DNA from: Pectobacterium brasiliense
GTDB lineage: Bacteria > Pseudomonadota > Gammaproteobacteria > Enterobacterales > Enterobacteriaceae
NCBI RefSeq assembly: GCF_016950255.1
Contig: NZ_JACGFN010000001.1
Coordinates: forward strand, 2,914,001-2,978,000
Length of the DNA: 64,000 nt
Reading direction: 5' to 3'
Made by a program: the position numbers and the translations under genes. Shown piece by piece: positions 36,128-45,061 of this stretch (its first letter is position 1; each line of letters begins with the position of its first letter). The notes beneath the pieces were generated by a model that was not told where the DNA came from, made no database searches, and saw only the letters and a list, made by a program, of their open reading frames with translations.

Positions 36128-36154
36128 AGACCTATTAACCGTCATTAAAGGTCT
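36128..36154. promoter_or_regulatory. toxin-antitoxin operator O2
   Basis: AGACCT (36128-36133) and AGGTCT (36149-36154) with inner TTAA elements form a second dyad that shares its half-site sequence with O1 and abuts the antitoxin start. Confidence 0.55.
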
Positions 36155-36157
36155 GTC

Positions 36158-36409
36158 ATGCCGAATATTATATTGAGTGATACCAGTGCTAGCGTCAGTG
36201 AACTGAAAAAGAACCCGATGGCGACGGTCAATGCTGGCGATGGTCTACCTGTCGCTATTTTGAACCGCAACCAGCCTGCGTTTTATTGCATTCCTGCGGA
36301 TCTCTACGAAAAAATGCTGGATGCGCTGGACGATCAAGAACTGGTTAAGCTAATCGGTGAACGTAAAAACCAGCCGCTGGTTGACGTGGATTTGGATAGT
36401 TTCCTATGA
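36158..36409 (+). CDS. type II antitoxin, Phd/YefM (StbD) family
   Basis: 83 aa. The N-terminal SDTSASVSELKKNPMATVNA is the StbD/YefM-like DNA-binding and dimerisation region. The C-terminal half (ALDDQELVKLIGERKNQPLV) is the toxin-neutralising tail. It precedes and overlaps the toxin gene by 4 nt (ATGA), the usual arrangement for coupled translation. Two dyads with shared half-sites just upstream fit conditional autorepression by the antitoxin-toxin complex. Confidence 0.9.
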   Translation: MPNIILSDTSASVSELKKNPMATVNAGDGLPVAILNRNQPAFYCIPADLYEKMLDALDDQELVKLIGERKNQPLVDVDLDSFL

Positions 36410-36693
36410 GCTGTAGCGTCAAATTCAGGGAAGATGCGCTGAAAGAATGGCTCAAGCTCGATAAAACCATCCAGCAGCAATTTGCCAAAAAACTAAAAAA
36501 ATGCTGCGAAAATCCCCATATTCCTTCGGCAAAGTTACGGGGGGTGAAGGACTGCTACAAAATAAAGCTCCGAGCGTCAGGCTTTCGTTTGGTTTATGAG
36601 GTTATTGACGACATATTGACTATCGCCGTAGTGGCGGTAGGCAAACGTGGGCGCAGCGGTGTTTATCATCTGGCGAGTGAGCGAATGAGATAA
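36406..36693 (+). CDS. type II toxin, RelE/ParE (StbE) family
   Basis: 95 aa basic protein of the RelE/ParE fold. CSVKFREDALKEWLKLDKTI is the N-terminal helix hairpin. KLRGVKDCYKIKLRASGFRL and YEVIDDILTIAVVAVGKRGR are the beta-sheet with the basic residues used for ribosome or target binding. StbE/RelE-type members cut mRNA at the ribosome. Intact, with no frameshift. It appears to be a chromosomal accessory module between the Fur-regulated gene and gor. Confidence 0.9.
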   Translation: MSCSVKFREDALKEWLKLDKTIQQQFAKKLKKCCENPHIPSAKLRGVKDCYKIKLRASGFRLVYEVIDDILTIAVVAVGKRGRSGVYHLASERMR

Positions 36694-36700
36694 CCACATT

Positions 36701-36734
36701 AACCTGGGAATAAAAAAACCTGAGAATAAAAAAA
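36701..36734 (+). repeat. two tandem 16-nt units after the toxin gene
   Basis: AACCTGGGAATAAAAA (36701-36716) is followed directly by AACCTGAGAATAAAAA (36717-36732), one mismatch. Lies between the toxin stop and the gor terminator. Confidence 0.7.
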
Positions 36735-36772
36735 TGCCGGCCAAATAGTTCACTATTCAACCAGCACATTTT
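36727..36772 (-). terminator. gor terminator
   Basis: On the minus strand an extended stem (AATG..CTGG..AATAGT with ACTATT..CCGGCATT, small internal loops) is followed by seven Ts, about 40 nt beyond the gor stop. Confidence 0.8.
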
Positions 36773-36812
36773 CGTTTTTCAGAAAAGCAGTAAGACCCGC
36801 TTTCCTACTCCA

Positions 36813-38165
36813 TCATCGCATCGTCACAAACTCTTCCGACGCAGTCGGGTGAATGGCGACGGTGTTGTCGAAGTCTTTCTTGGTTGCGCCCATTTTGACG
36901 GCGACCGCGAAGCCTTGCAGCATCTCATCCATACCAAAACCGATGCCGTGGATGCCGACGATTTTTTCTTCTTTACCCACGCAGACCAGCTTCATACGGC
37001 ACGGCTGGCGGTGCTGCGTAACGGCGGTGTACATCGCGGTGAAGGCAGATTTATACACTTTCACCTGATCGTCGCCGTACTGCTCACGCGCCTGCGGCTC
37101 GGTCAGCCCAACGGTGCCAATCGGCGGGTGGCTAAAGACGACGGTTGGGATGTTGCTGTAATCCAGATGCTCGTCCGGCTTGTTATTAAACAGACGTTCG
37201 GACAAACGACGCCCCGCCGCGACAGCAACCGGCGTTAGCTCAACCGCACCAGTGTTATCACCTACGGCATAAATGCCAGGAACGTTGGTGTTCTGGAATT
37301 TATCGACATTGATGTAGCCTTTGTCGTTCAGCTCTACACCGGTGACGCTCAGGTTCAGGTTATCCGTCGCGGGTTCACGACCAACCGCCCAAATCAGGCA
37401 ATCGACAGTTTGTGACTGACCGTTTTCCAGCTCCAGCGTCAGGCTGCCATCCGCGTTCTTCACAATCGCTTTCGGGATCGATTCGGTATGCAGCGTCGGC
37501 CCTTCGGTGTTCATCACTTCCACCAGCGTATCGACAATCAGCGGATCGAAGCTGCGCAGCGGTGCGTGTTTACGTACAAACAGGTGAGTTTCAGAACCCA
37601 GCCCATTCAGCACGCCGGCAATCTCTACCGCGATATAGCCTGCACCGACGATAGCCGTACGCTTCGGCAGTGCATCCAGTTCAAAGAAGCCGTCAGAATC
37701 GATACCGTATTCCGCACCGGGAATAGCAGGGTGAACCGGACGACCACCCGTCGCGATCAGGATATGGTCAGCCGTAATTTTCTCGCCGTTCACTTCCACC
37801 GTGTGCGCATCGACAAAGCGGGCAAAACCGTGGATGACATCGACCTTATTCTTGCCCAGCACGTTATCGTATGACTGGTGGATACGATCGATGTAAGCGC
37901 TACGGTTCTTAACCAGCGTGCCCCAGTTAAACTGGTTTACCGTGGTATCGAACCCGTAATCCGGCCCGTACTGATGGATCGCTTCGGCAATCTGCGCCGC
38001 ATGCCACATCACTTTCTTCGGCACACAGCCGACGTTGACGCAGGTGCCGCCCAGATATTTTGCTTCGATCAACGCACATTTTTGTCCATACATCGCCGCG
38101 CGGTTGATAGACGCGATACCGCCGCTGCCGCCGCCAATAGCAAGATAGTCATAGTGTTTGGTCAT
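36813..38165 (-). CDS. gor: glutathione reductase
   Basis: FAD-dependent NADPH:glutathione-disulfide reductase, cytoplasmic. 450 aa from ATG 38165 ([16 protein letters not shown]), the E. coli length; an ATG four codons upstream is also in frame. Motifs are the FAD site GGGSGGIAS, redox-active cysteines in [13 protein letters not shown], the NADPH site [12 protein letters not shown], and a C-terminal active-site histidine in [14 protein letters not shown]. It sits beside rlmJ as in E. coli. Confidence 0.97.
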   Translation of the reverse strand: MTKHYDYLAIGGGSGGIASINRAAMYGQKCALIEAKYLGGTCVNVGCVPKKVMWHAAQIAEAIHQYGPDYGFDTTVNQFNWGTLVKNRSAYIDRIHQSYDNVLGKNKVDVIHGFARFVDAHTVEVNGEKITADHILIATGGRPVHPAIPGAEYGIDSDGFFELDALPKRTAIVGAGYIAVEIAGVLNGLGSETHLFVRKHAPLRSFDPLIVDTLVEVMNTEGPTLHTESIPKAIVKNADGSLTLELENGQSQTVDCLIWAVGREPATDNLNLSVTGVELNDKGYINVDKFQNTNVPGIYAVGDNTGAVELTPVAVAAGRRLSERLFNNKPDEHLDYSNIPTVVFSHPPIGTVGLTEPQAREQYGDDQVKVYKSAFTAMYTAVTQHRQPCRMKLVCVGKEEKIVGIHGIGFGMDEMLQGFAVAVKMGATKKDFDNTVAIHPTASEEFVTMR

Positions 38166-38293
38166 CAGTGTATCCATGCTTAAGTGAATAAAATTTGCCT
38201 AGAGTGTAACGCCAGAGCCATACGCCGAATCAAGGTTATGCCTATGGTTGTGATAGGAAAAACCAACCATGTCACCCATCGCAACGGTGCGCA

Positions 38294-39136
38294 TTACTCC
38301 GGTACGATTTGCTCCACCAGCGTATGTCCGGTGCCTTCTGGTACCAGTACGCTATGCAACCACGGCAGCACGCTCTTCATCTGAGATGCCAGTTTCCACG
38401 GCGGGTTAATCACAATCATGCCAGACGCCGTCATGCCATAGCGATCGCTGTCCGGCAGCACTGCCAGCTCAATTTGCAGAATGTTGCGAATGCCCGTGGC
38501 TTCCAGCTCTTTCAGCATGCGTTTGATGTGCTGACGCAGCACCACCGGATACCACAGCGCAAAGACGCCAGTCGCAAAGCGCTTATGCCCTTCCTGAATG
38601 CCTTTCACCACAGCCTGATAGTCCGTTTTCAGCTCATACGGTGGGTCGATTAGTACAAAGCCGCGACGGGAAAGCGGCGGCAGCTGGGATTTCAACTGCT
38701 GGTAGCCATCATCACGCAGCACTTTGGTACGCGAATCCTTCTGGAATTCATTGCGCAGCAATGGGAAATCGCTGGGGTGCAGTTCAGTCAGGTGAAGTTT
38801 GTCCTGTTCACGCAGCAGCTGGCGCGCAATCAGCGGGGAGCCGGGGTAATAGCGCAGTTGGCCGTTGTGGTTATAGGTGCGTACGGCCTGCATGTAAGGT
38901 TCAAGTTCAGCCGGAATGTCGTCACGCTGCCAGATTTTCGCGATGCCATCCAGATACTCGCCTGTGCGTTCGGCGTGTTCGCCGCTGAGCTGATAGCGAC
39001 CCGCACCCGCGTGGGTATCCAGATACAGGAAAGGTTTCTCTTTCTCTTTCAGGGCAGTGATGATCAGGCTCTGAACGGTGTGTTTCAGCACGTCGGCGTG
39101 ATTGCCGGCATGGAAACTGTGGCGGTAACTTAGCAT
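38294..39136 (-). CDS. rlmJ: 23S rRNA (adenine(2030)-N6)-methyltransferase
   Basis: SAM-dependent methyltransferase that makes m6A2030 in 23S rRNA. 280 aa, the standard length. MLSYRHSFHAGNHADVLKH is the conserved N-terminus, LDTHAGAGRYQL the SAM-binding loop, and VLIDPPYE the catalytic D-P-P-Y motif. Reads towards gor, separated by 128 bp. Confidence 0.96.
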   Translation of the reverse strand: MLSYRHSFHAGNHADVLKHTVQSLIITALKEKEKPFLYLDTHAGAGRYQLSGEHAERTGEYLDGIAKIWQRDDIPAELEPYMQAVRTYNHNGQLRYYPGSPLIARQLLREQDKLHLTELHPSDFPLLRNEFQKDSRTKVLRDDGYQQLKSQLPPLSRRGFVLIDPPYELKTDYQAVVKGIQEGHKRFATGVFALWYPVVLRQHIKRMLKELEATGIRNILQIELAVLPDSDRYGMTASGMIVINPPWKLASQMKSVLPWLHSVLVPEGTGHTLVEQIVPE

Positions 39137-39354
39137 GCTTGCTTTCCGGTGAAGTTTTTATAAATAACGTCGATTAACCGACAGTATAACCGCCTGCGAC
39201 GGAAAATATCCCGTCAAACGCTCCCCTCTGCGAGCCGCCCCGCAAACCAGCCATTTTTATCGTCTTAAATCAGTAAATTGAGAAACATGGCCGTTTTTCA
39301 TTCGATTGAAAACTACCGATATTCAGGCAGATAAAGTACGATCGCACGCTAACC

Positions 39355-40083
39355 ATGATGGAATTGGACGTTATTCTGATGGAACCTGAATATCAGCGCT
39401 GGCTGATGGCGCTTTCCGCCCCGATGGTCGCACTCAACATCAAGTACGGTGCCCGCTTCTACGAGCCGACCTTTTATGAGCCCGGTGAACCCGTCAGTCT
39501 GAGCAACAGCTGGGGCATCACTTCCCGCGAAGGCCTGATCTCAATGATTAACGATATGACAGACGGCGGCCACGCCGAGCGTCTGGCGTATTACTATCAC
39601 CTTTGGCACCACCTGACGGCATCCGAATGGCAGCAGCACTGCGCCAATCAATCTGAAGACGTACAGGGTGCACTCGCGCTGGTGAGCGAAACGGCCGCGC
39701 TATGCGGTGAAGGCGGGATCCGTGCCTGGGATCTGGGGCGCATGAGTTTCCTGAGCCGCATCGGATTACTCAACGGCTGGATTAGCGAGAAAGAGAACCT
39801 GTGGATTCACACCCGGCTGGCCGACAGGGCGCGCTACTACTACCGCAGTTGGGAGAATTATTACGCGGCGTTCTTAATCGGCCGCACCTACTGGCTCACC
39901 TTGGATGAAGAAGACCCTGAGTGCCAGCGCTACATTTTCAGCAACGCTAGCCAGAATCCTGACTACATTGACCAGATCGGCACGCTCTATACTCACCCGG
40001 ACTGCCCGATTCATGACCTCGACTGGGATGTTGATCCGATAGAAATGGATAAGCCCGAGTCCTTACCAGAAGCAGAAATATAA
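39355..40083 (+). CDS. DUF1266 protein
   Basis: 242 aa, probably cytoplasmic, of the DUF1266 family (E. coli YbeR/YbeU type). Typical blocks are NSWGITSREGLISMINDMTD, AWDLGRMSFLSRIGLLNGWI and SWENYYAAFLIGRTYW. Function unknown. It overlaps the J-protein gene by one base (TAATG), so the two are co-translated. In E. coli ybeR/ybeU likewise flank djlB/djlC next to hscC, so it is probably an accessory or client of that chaperone set. Confidence 0.88.
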   Translation: MMELDVILMEPEYQRWLMALSAPMVALNIKYGARFYEPTFYEPGEPVSLSNSWGITSREGLISMINDMTDGGHAERLAYYYHLWHHLTASEWQQHCANQSEDVQGALALVSETAALCGEGGIRAWDLGRMSFLSRIGLLNGWISEKENLWIHTRLADRARYYYRSWENYYAAFLIGRTYWLTLDEEDPECQRYIFSNASQNPDYIDQIGTLYTHPDCPIHDLDWDVDPIEMDKPESLPEAEI

Positions 40084-42800
40084 TGGACACACAATGCTGG
40101 CAGCGACTAGGCATTGAGCCGACTCAGGATCTGGATGTTATCCGTCAGGCTTATCGTCAGAAAGTACCGCAGTTTCACCCGGAAACCGACCCCGAGGGCT
40201 TTAAACAGCTGCGCGATGCGTACGACACCGCCTGTAAGCTGGCGAAGAATCCCGTACTGTCGGGTGAAGAAGAGCAGACCCCCGCCGAATCACAAAACGC
40301 CTCCTCGGCAACCGAGAAGGCCTCCGCTGAACAGGAAGAAGCGCTGGTTAACGCGTTTGAGCAGTTGTTAAGCAACCCAGCCGAACGTTTCGTTCCGCTG
40401 CACTGGGAGCGCTACATTCAGCTGTTGAATCAGCAGGATTTCGAAGTGATCGATCGCATTCGCTGGCCGCTGCTTCAGCGCTTGATGAGTGAGTCTTGTA
40501 TCTCAATTCTCTGTGTCCGCATACTGGCCGAACGCCTGCGCTGGCAACAGCGACAAGGGGAGCTGTCCGGCGACGGGGTGGAAGATGTCCGCCACTTCCT
40601 CGACTCACTCGGCTATGAGGATCTGTTCGATTTTTCCCTGCTATCGCACCTGAATCTGCCCGCACAGTTGGAAACTATCTTCTATTTCCAGCAGGCCAAT
40701 GGCATGTACTGGAATCGGCCGGCGTTCATGCTGGGCACCCTGCTGCGCACCCCGACCGCAATTTATTGGCCCGATAGCCCTACGCTGATGCAAAAGCTCG
40801 TGCGCTGGCACAGCCACGCCGGTGTACCCAACGCCATCCTGCGCGATTACTGTCTACAACAGTTGGATGCGACTCCACACGACGCGGAATGGCTCGAACT
40901 CAGCGCCAGCCTCTGTTCGCTTACCGGAGAAAACGAGCAGGCCTTTACGCTGTGGCTGACGCTTTATCAGCAAACCCGCCATGCACAGGCGGAACAATGG
41001 CTGATTAACTGGTGCAAACAGCATCAGCCGGATGCGCTTCCCTTACTGATTCAGTCGTTCAACTATACGCCAGCGCCAGACCTGACAGGGTTAGCGCTGG
41101 ACGATCCGCGCCAGCGTTTCTTCATTTCTCAGCACAACACCCAGATGCTGATACGCTGGGGGGAGGCGCTGAAACTGCCGCTGTCGCCTATGGCAGAAAG
41201 CTATGCCCGTTGGAAGCTGGGCAAACAGGATTTGCAGGATATCTACCGACATCTGCTGCTGCACAGCGGGGAGGCGATTCAGGATCGCCTGTATTGGCAC
41301 GCCAGCATGTTAACCGTGGGTAATGAACGCCTGTTGCAGGACATTCTGGCGCAGCCGTTGCCCGAGGAACCGCTGTATGCGTTGATCTTACAGGGATTAC
41401 AGTTTCAGGCGACACAGCGCCTATCCTGGCTGCACACTTCCGGCGCGATTCACGCCTTCACGGAATGGCTGTATTCGCCGTCAGAAGAAACGTTGCCCAG
41501 CATATTCACTAACCAGAAATCGTCCGCCTGGCTACAAGCGCAAACCTGGCTGCGACAATGGCGTCCGCTGTCGCTGAATCAGTTGAACAAGCTGTATCGC
41601 AGCGGCATACATACGGAAGACATCGACCCGATCAACGATTGTCTGGTCGAGCTATCCGCACGCTACCAGTGCGATGTGTCTCTGGTGCCGCAAGGAGCGG
41701 AGACACCGCAGGATCTCAGCGCTAAAGAGGAATTGAGACAGGCTATTCTGATCGCATTAATGATGACCGATCCAACCTCTTGTCTGGGTTTACCGCGTCA
41801 ATCGGTGCTGCCCGAACTGGCCTTAACCCACCCTGCACATTCGCTCTCTCGGCTCTTCCGCAAGGCAGAGTGCCACGATGGTGATGCGGTAACGCCGTTG
41901 AAAAAACAGCTGGAACTCACCGATCCGCTGCACTATCACTGCTGGATGAACTTCCCCGCGTCTATTGAGGAATATCTCAGCAGCAGGGAGACTTACAGCG
42001 AGTCCGCTGCAAGCCATTTTTATCTTACCGATGAGCATTGGCAGGCGGAACTGGCGAAATCGCCCATCATCTACCAGATCTTTTTCCACGCGTGTTATGC
42101 CCTTATGGGAGAGGAAGAACAGGTCGGGCAACACCTTGAGCGGCTGGCCGCTATTTCCGTAGAAAGGGAGCAGGAAGATGCGATCCGCACTGCCTTTACC
42201 GAAGGGTCGGATGAACTGGAGAAACAGCTAAAACAGCTCTCCGACGACAAACGGGTCACGCTCATCGGCAAGCTGATTCAGAACTGTGCGAAGGATGACA
42301 CGTCATTATTCGATAACAGCGATCAGGAATTTCTAACCGAACATCTGTCCTATCCGCACGAAGACGTTACGCTGAGATTGGTGTCGAAAGTGCTGCTGCA
42401 ATGTGCCGATCGGCGTGAACGTCAGTTCCAGGCATCACAGGCTAAAAAGAGCTACTGGTGGCAACTGTGGCGCACGAACGCTCGCATCGGCCGTCTCGGT
42501 TTTCTGATGCAGGCCGGGTTGGGAAGCTATTTTCTCTATCGCGCGAGTGACTGGATTGGGTCGCCACCGGCGTTTATTGAAGGGCTGCTGATGGTGCTCA
42601 TCGTGCTCAATCTGCTGAGTGCGACGCGTCGACGCTATAACGATATCGGTTCCAATATGCCGTGGGTGATGAGTTTCTTCACCCTACTCATACCGCTGTT
42701 TCTGCTGCTCCCCTTGCTGACACCGAGTCTTAAGCGCTGGAACCAATTCGGGCCGCCGCCGGCTGGCAAGAAAGTCGAAACGGACACCACGCCTAGCTGA
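40083..42800 (+). CDS. large J-domain protein with HPE motif and C-terminal membrane domain
   Basis: 905 aa. Residues 1-65 are a J domain (WQRLGIEPTQDLDVIRQAYR) whose signature is H-P-E, not the canonical H-P-D, in QFHPETDPEGF. A long helical, tetratricopeptide-like region follows to about residue 800. The C-terminus (about 815-890) is a DUF805-like membrane segment: NARIGRLGFLMQAG, three hydrophobic stretches, and RRRYNDIG. E. coli DjlB/DjlC (YbeS/YbeV) are the closest relatives I recognise and serve the Hsp70 HscC. The convergent neighbour is hscC, so this is its likely co-chaperone. Confidence 0.85.
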   Translation: MDTQCWQRLGIEPTQDLDVIRQAYRQKVPQFHPETDPEGFKQLRDAYDTACKLAKNPVLSGEEEQTPAESQNASSATEKASAEQEEALVNAFEQLLSNPAERFVPLHWERYIQLLNQQDFEVIDRIRWPLLQRLMSESCISILCVRILAERLRWQQRQGELSGDGVEDVRHFLDSLGYEDLFDFSLLSHLNLPAQLETIFYFQQANGMYWNRPAFMLGTLLRTPTAIYWPDSPTLMQKLVRWHSHAGVPNAILRDYCLQQLDATPHDAEWLELSASLCSLTGENEQAFTLWLTLYQQTRHAQAEQWLINWCKQHQPDALPLLIQSFNYTPAPDLTGLALDDPRQRFFISQHNTQMLIRWGEALKLPLSPMAESYARWKLGKQDLQDIYRHLLLHSGEAIQDRLYWHASMLTVGNERLLQDILAQPLPEEPLYALILQGLQFQATQRLSWLHTSGAIHAFTEWLYSPSEETLPSIFTNQKSSAWLQAQTWLRQWRPLSLNQLNKLYRSGIHTEDIDPINDCLVELSARYQCDVSLVPQGAETPQDLSAKEELRQAILIALMMTDPTSCLGLPRQSVLPELALTHPAHSLSRLFRKAECHDGDAVTPLKKQLELTDPLHYHCWMNFPASIEEYLSSRETYSESAASHFYLTDEHWQAELAKSPIIYQIFFHACYALMGEEEQVGQHLERLAAISVEREQEDAIRTAFTEGSDELEKQLKQLSDDKRVTLIGKLIQNCAKDDTSLFDNSDQEFLTEHLSYPHEDVTLRLVSKVLLQCADRRERQFQASQAKKSYWWQLWRTNARIGRLGFLMQAGLGSYFLYRASDWIGSPPAFIEGLLMVLIVLNLLSATRRRYNDIGSNMPWVMSFFTLLIPLFLLLPLLTPSLKRWNQFGPPPAGKKVETDTTPS

Positions 42801-42812
42801 CGACAGTGAATC

Positions 42813-42839
42813 GGGCGGCGTAGCAATGACACGCCGCCC
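42813..42839. terminator. shared hairpin, J-protein gene / hscC
   Basis: GGGCGGCGT (42813-42821) pairs perfectly with ACGCCGCCC (42831-42839), 9-nt loop, between convergent genes. No strong T run, so it may mainly protect 3' ends. Confidence 0.5.
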
Positions 42840-42844
42840 AAATA

Positions 42845-44536
42845 TCAACGAGATACCTCATCCAGATATTGCTCAATACGCTGCCGCGTTTCGTCAATCG
42901 CCGGAGAGTATTGCCCTGCCAACACCTGTTCAAAATCCCGCAGCCAGAAGCCAATCTGTTCCCGCTCTTCCATACGCGTCTGCGCCCAGGCTTTTTCCAG
43001 CCGCGCCAGCAGGTTGCGGTTCATCAAGTTATCTCTGGGGTGGATCTTCAGCGCTTGCAGTTTCTGATGACTTTTCTGCTGCTGCTCGGCACTCAGGCCG
43101 GTCGGACTGCGATCGATCACTTTCGTGAAATTATCGCCGCTGTCCGGCAGATTAACATCCACTTCCAGCAGCCCATTGATGTCATAGCTGAAACGTACTT
43201 CAATGGATTGCTTATACGATTTCGCTTTTATCGGCATGGTGAATTCATCGATAAACACGTTGTTATCGACGTAAGGGCTTTCCCCCTGATAGATCGCGAT
43301 GCAGATATTGTCTTGTCCGGCGGAACCCGTGGAAAACGTCTCGACCCGCGAGGTCGGCACCACCGTATTGCGCTCCAGTATCGGGGAAAACAGACCGCTT
43401 TGTTTGTCGTTGGCGGTTTTAATCCCGAGGGTATACGGGCAAACGTCCGTCAGGATCACTTCTTCGATGTCCTGCTCACGCAACCGACAGGCGGCCTGCA
43501 CCGCCGCGCCTTTGGCGACCACGGTATCGGCATCCAGATGCTGATAAGGTAATTTGCCAAACAGCCTGGCCACCAGCTTCTGGATAACCGACATCTTTGA
43601 TGCCCCGCCGACCAGCACCACATGGTCTAGCTGCTCAGGCTTCAGGCGGGCATCATGCAGCGCCTGTTCTATTGGCGCGCGAATGCGGTTCATCAACGGC
43701 AGCCAGGCGGCGTCGATTTCTTCATTATCCAGTACGATGCGCCATTCTTCCTCGCGCCAGTGCCATACCAGCTCATTCGATTGAGAAGGAAAGCCAGGCT
43801 GACATTTTAACGCTTCTGCGAGGCTGTAAAGACGTGCCAGATCGGTCGCGGGAATCGCCGAATCCTCAAGTTTCCACGCATTCAGACAGGTTTTCACCAT
43901 CACCTGCGTGAAGTCTTCTCCACCCAGATAGTTGTCGCCCGCCGAGCTGTGTACTTCGATTAGCGGAAACGCGTATTCCAACACGCTGACGTCAAAAGTG
44001 CCGCCGCCTAAATCGAAGACCAGCGAACGCCCTAACTCCTGCGTGTGTAAGCCATAGGCCATAGAAGCAGCGGTGGGTTCATTGATTAAGCGAACGGCAT
44101 TCAGATCGGCCAGTTCTGCCGCAAAACGCGTCTGCTTACGCTGTTCATCGCTGAAGTAGGCTGGCACCGAGATCACCACATCCTTAATGGGGTGCCCGAG
44201 GTAACTTTCCGCATCGGCTTTGAGCGATTTCAACACCATGGCCGACAGTTCGGCGGGAGAGAACGTTTTATCCCCGAGTCGGAAGGCTTTCTTACTCCCC
44301 ATGTAACGCTTAAACAGCGACGCCGACACCTGCGGGTGCGTGGTCAAACGGGAAATCGCGGGTTTACCAACCAGAATGCTACCGTCTTCATCAATACTGA
44401 CGGCCGAGGGCGTGAAGTGATCATTCAGCGCATTCGGTATCAGGTGGGCCTCGCCATGTTGCCAAACGCTAATCAGGCTGTTCGTCGTGCCCAGATCGAT
44501 ACCAATCGCCAGAGAAGCGTCTTGCGGGTGCGTCAT
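42845..44536 (-). CDS. hscC: Hsp70 family chaperone HscC
   Basis: 563 aa, an Hsp70 shorter than DnaK and matching the HscC (Hsc62) class. ATPase motifs: AIGIDLGTTNSLISVWQ, VISVPAYFSDEQRKQTRFAA, VFDLGGGTFDVSVLE and VVLVGGASKMSVIQKLVA. The substrate-binding domain follows from about residue 370 (LTDVCPYTLGI), and the helical lid is shortened. Convergent with the DUF1266/J-protein pair. HscC is known to work with DjlC-type J proteins instead of DnaJ. Confidence 0.93.
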   Translation of the reverse strand: MTHPQDASLAIGIDLGTTNSLISVWQHGEAHLIPNALNDHFTPSAVSIDEDGSILVGKPAISRLTTHPQVSASLFKRYMGSKKAFRLGDKTFSPAELSAMVLKSLKADAESYLGHPIKDVVISVPAYFSDEQRKQTRFAAELADLNAVRLINEPTAASMAYGLHTQELGRSLVFDLGGGTFDVSVLEYAFPLIEVHSSAGDNYLGGEDFTQVMVKTCLNAWKLEDSAIPATDLARLYSLAEALKCQPGFPSQSNELVWHWREEEWRIVLDNEEIDAAWLPLMNRIRAPIEQALHDARLKPEQLDHVVLVGGASKMSVIQKLVARLFGKLPYQHLDADTVVAKGAAVQAACRLREQDIEEVILTDVCPYTLGIKTANDKQSGLFSPILERNTVVPTSRVETFSTGSAGQDNICIAIYQGESPYVDNNVFIDEFTMPIKAKSYKQSIEVRFSYDINGLLEVDVNLPDSGDNFTKVIDRSPTGLSAEQQQKSHQKLQALKIHPRDNLMNRNLLARLEKAWAQTRMEEREQIGFWLRDFEQVLAGQYSPAIDETRQRIEQYLDEVSR

Positions 44537-44757
44537 GCTGTTATTCCTTATTTAACCATTCCGTACACTACTTATTCCCAGAGTGCCCATCAGGCGCAGA
44601 TCAGTAGCCCGTTCGGCGAGCAGGGCAATAGTATATACATACTGATCGGGAAAAGACCGCGCACGACAGATTCAGGAATATTTTTCAACAGATCTGGTGA
44701 GTGATAAATAAGCGTTATATTATTTACTATATAACGATCATTCACGGAGCATTATCA

Positions 44758-45032
44758 TGGGAAACCATTTTGAGCGGGGCGTCCTCGCGGGGCTGAGATC
44801 CGCCAACCCAAAATCCACCAACGACATTAATCCCTACTGCTACGACTATCGGCGCGGCTATATCTGTGGCTATGCTCACAATTTGGCTGAAACCAAGGGC
44901 GACCGCCAGCAGGCCGCCTTCGAGGCAGGGTTGTTGTCACGCCGCTACGGGCTGGAGCGGGAGAGAGTCGCAGAGTTCTTTACCGAACAAGGCAACCCGT
45001 ACGCGATTCGGTTTTTTTTATGCAGGCTATGA
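44758..45032 (+). CDS. DUF2623 (YghW-like) protein with frameshifted C-terminus
   Basis: 91 aa as read, from the ATG at 44758. GNHFERGVLAGLRSA, YDYRRGYICGYAHN and GDRQQAAFEAGLLSRRYGLE match E. coli YghW (95 aa), function unknown. At a run of eight Ts (45012-45019) the reading ends RFFLCRL-stop. Removing one T gives RFFYAGYDAHTPR ending at 45051, which follows the family pattern RFFMAGY. Either one T was gained, or the run allows slippage to make the full protein, or it is a base-calling error. Confidence 0.8.
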
Positions 45033-45061
45033 TGCGCACACGCCGCGCTAGTGAACGCCAG

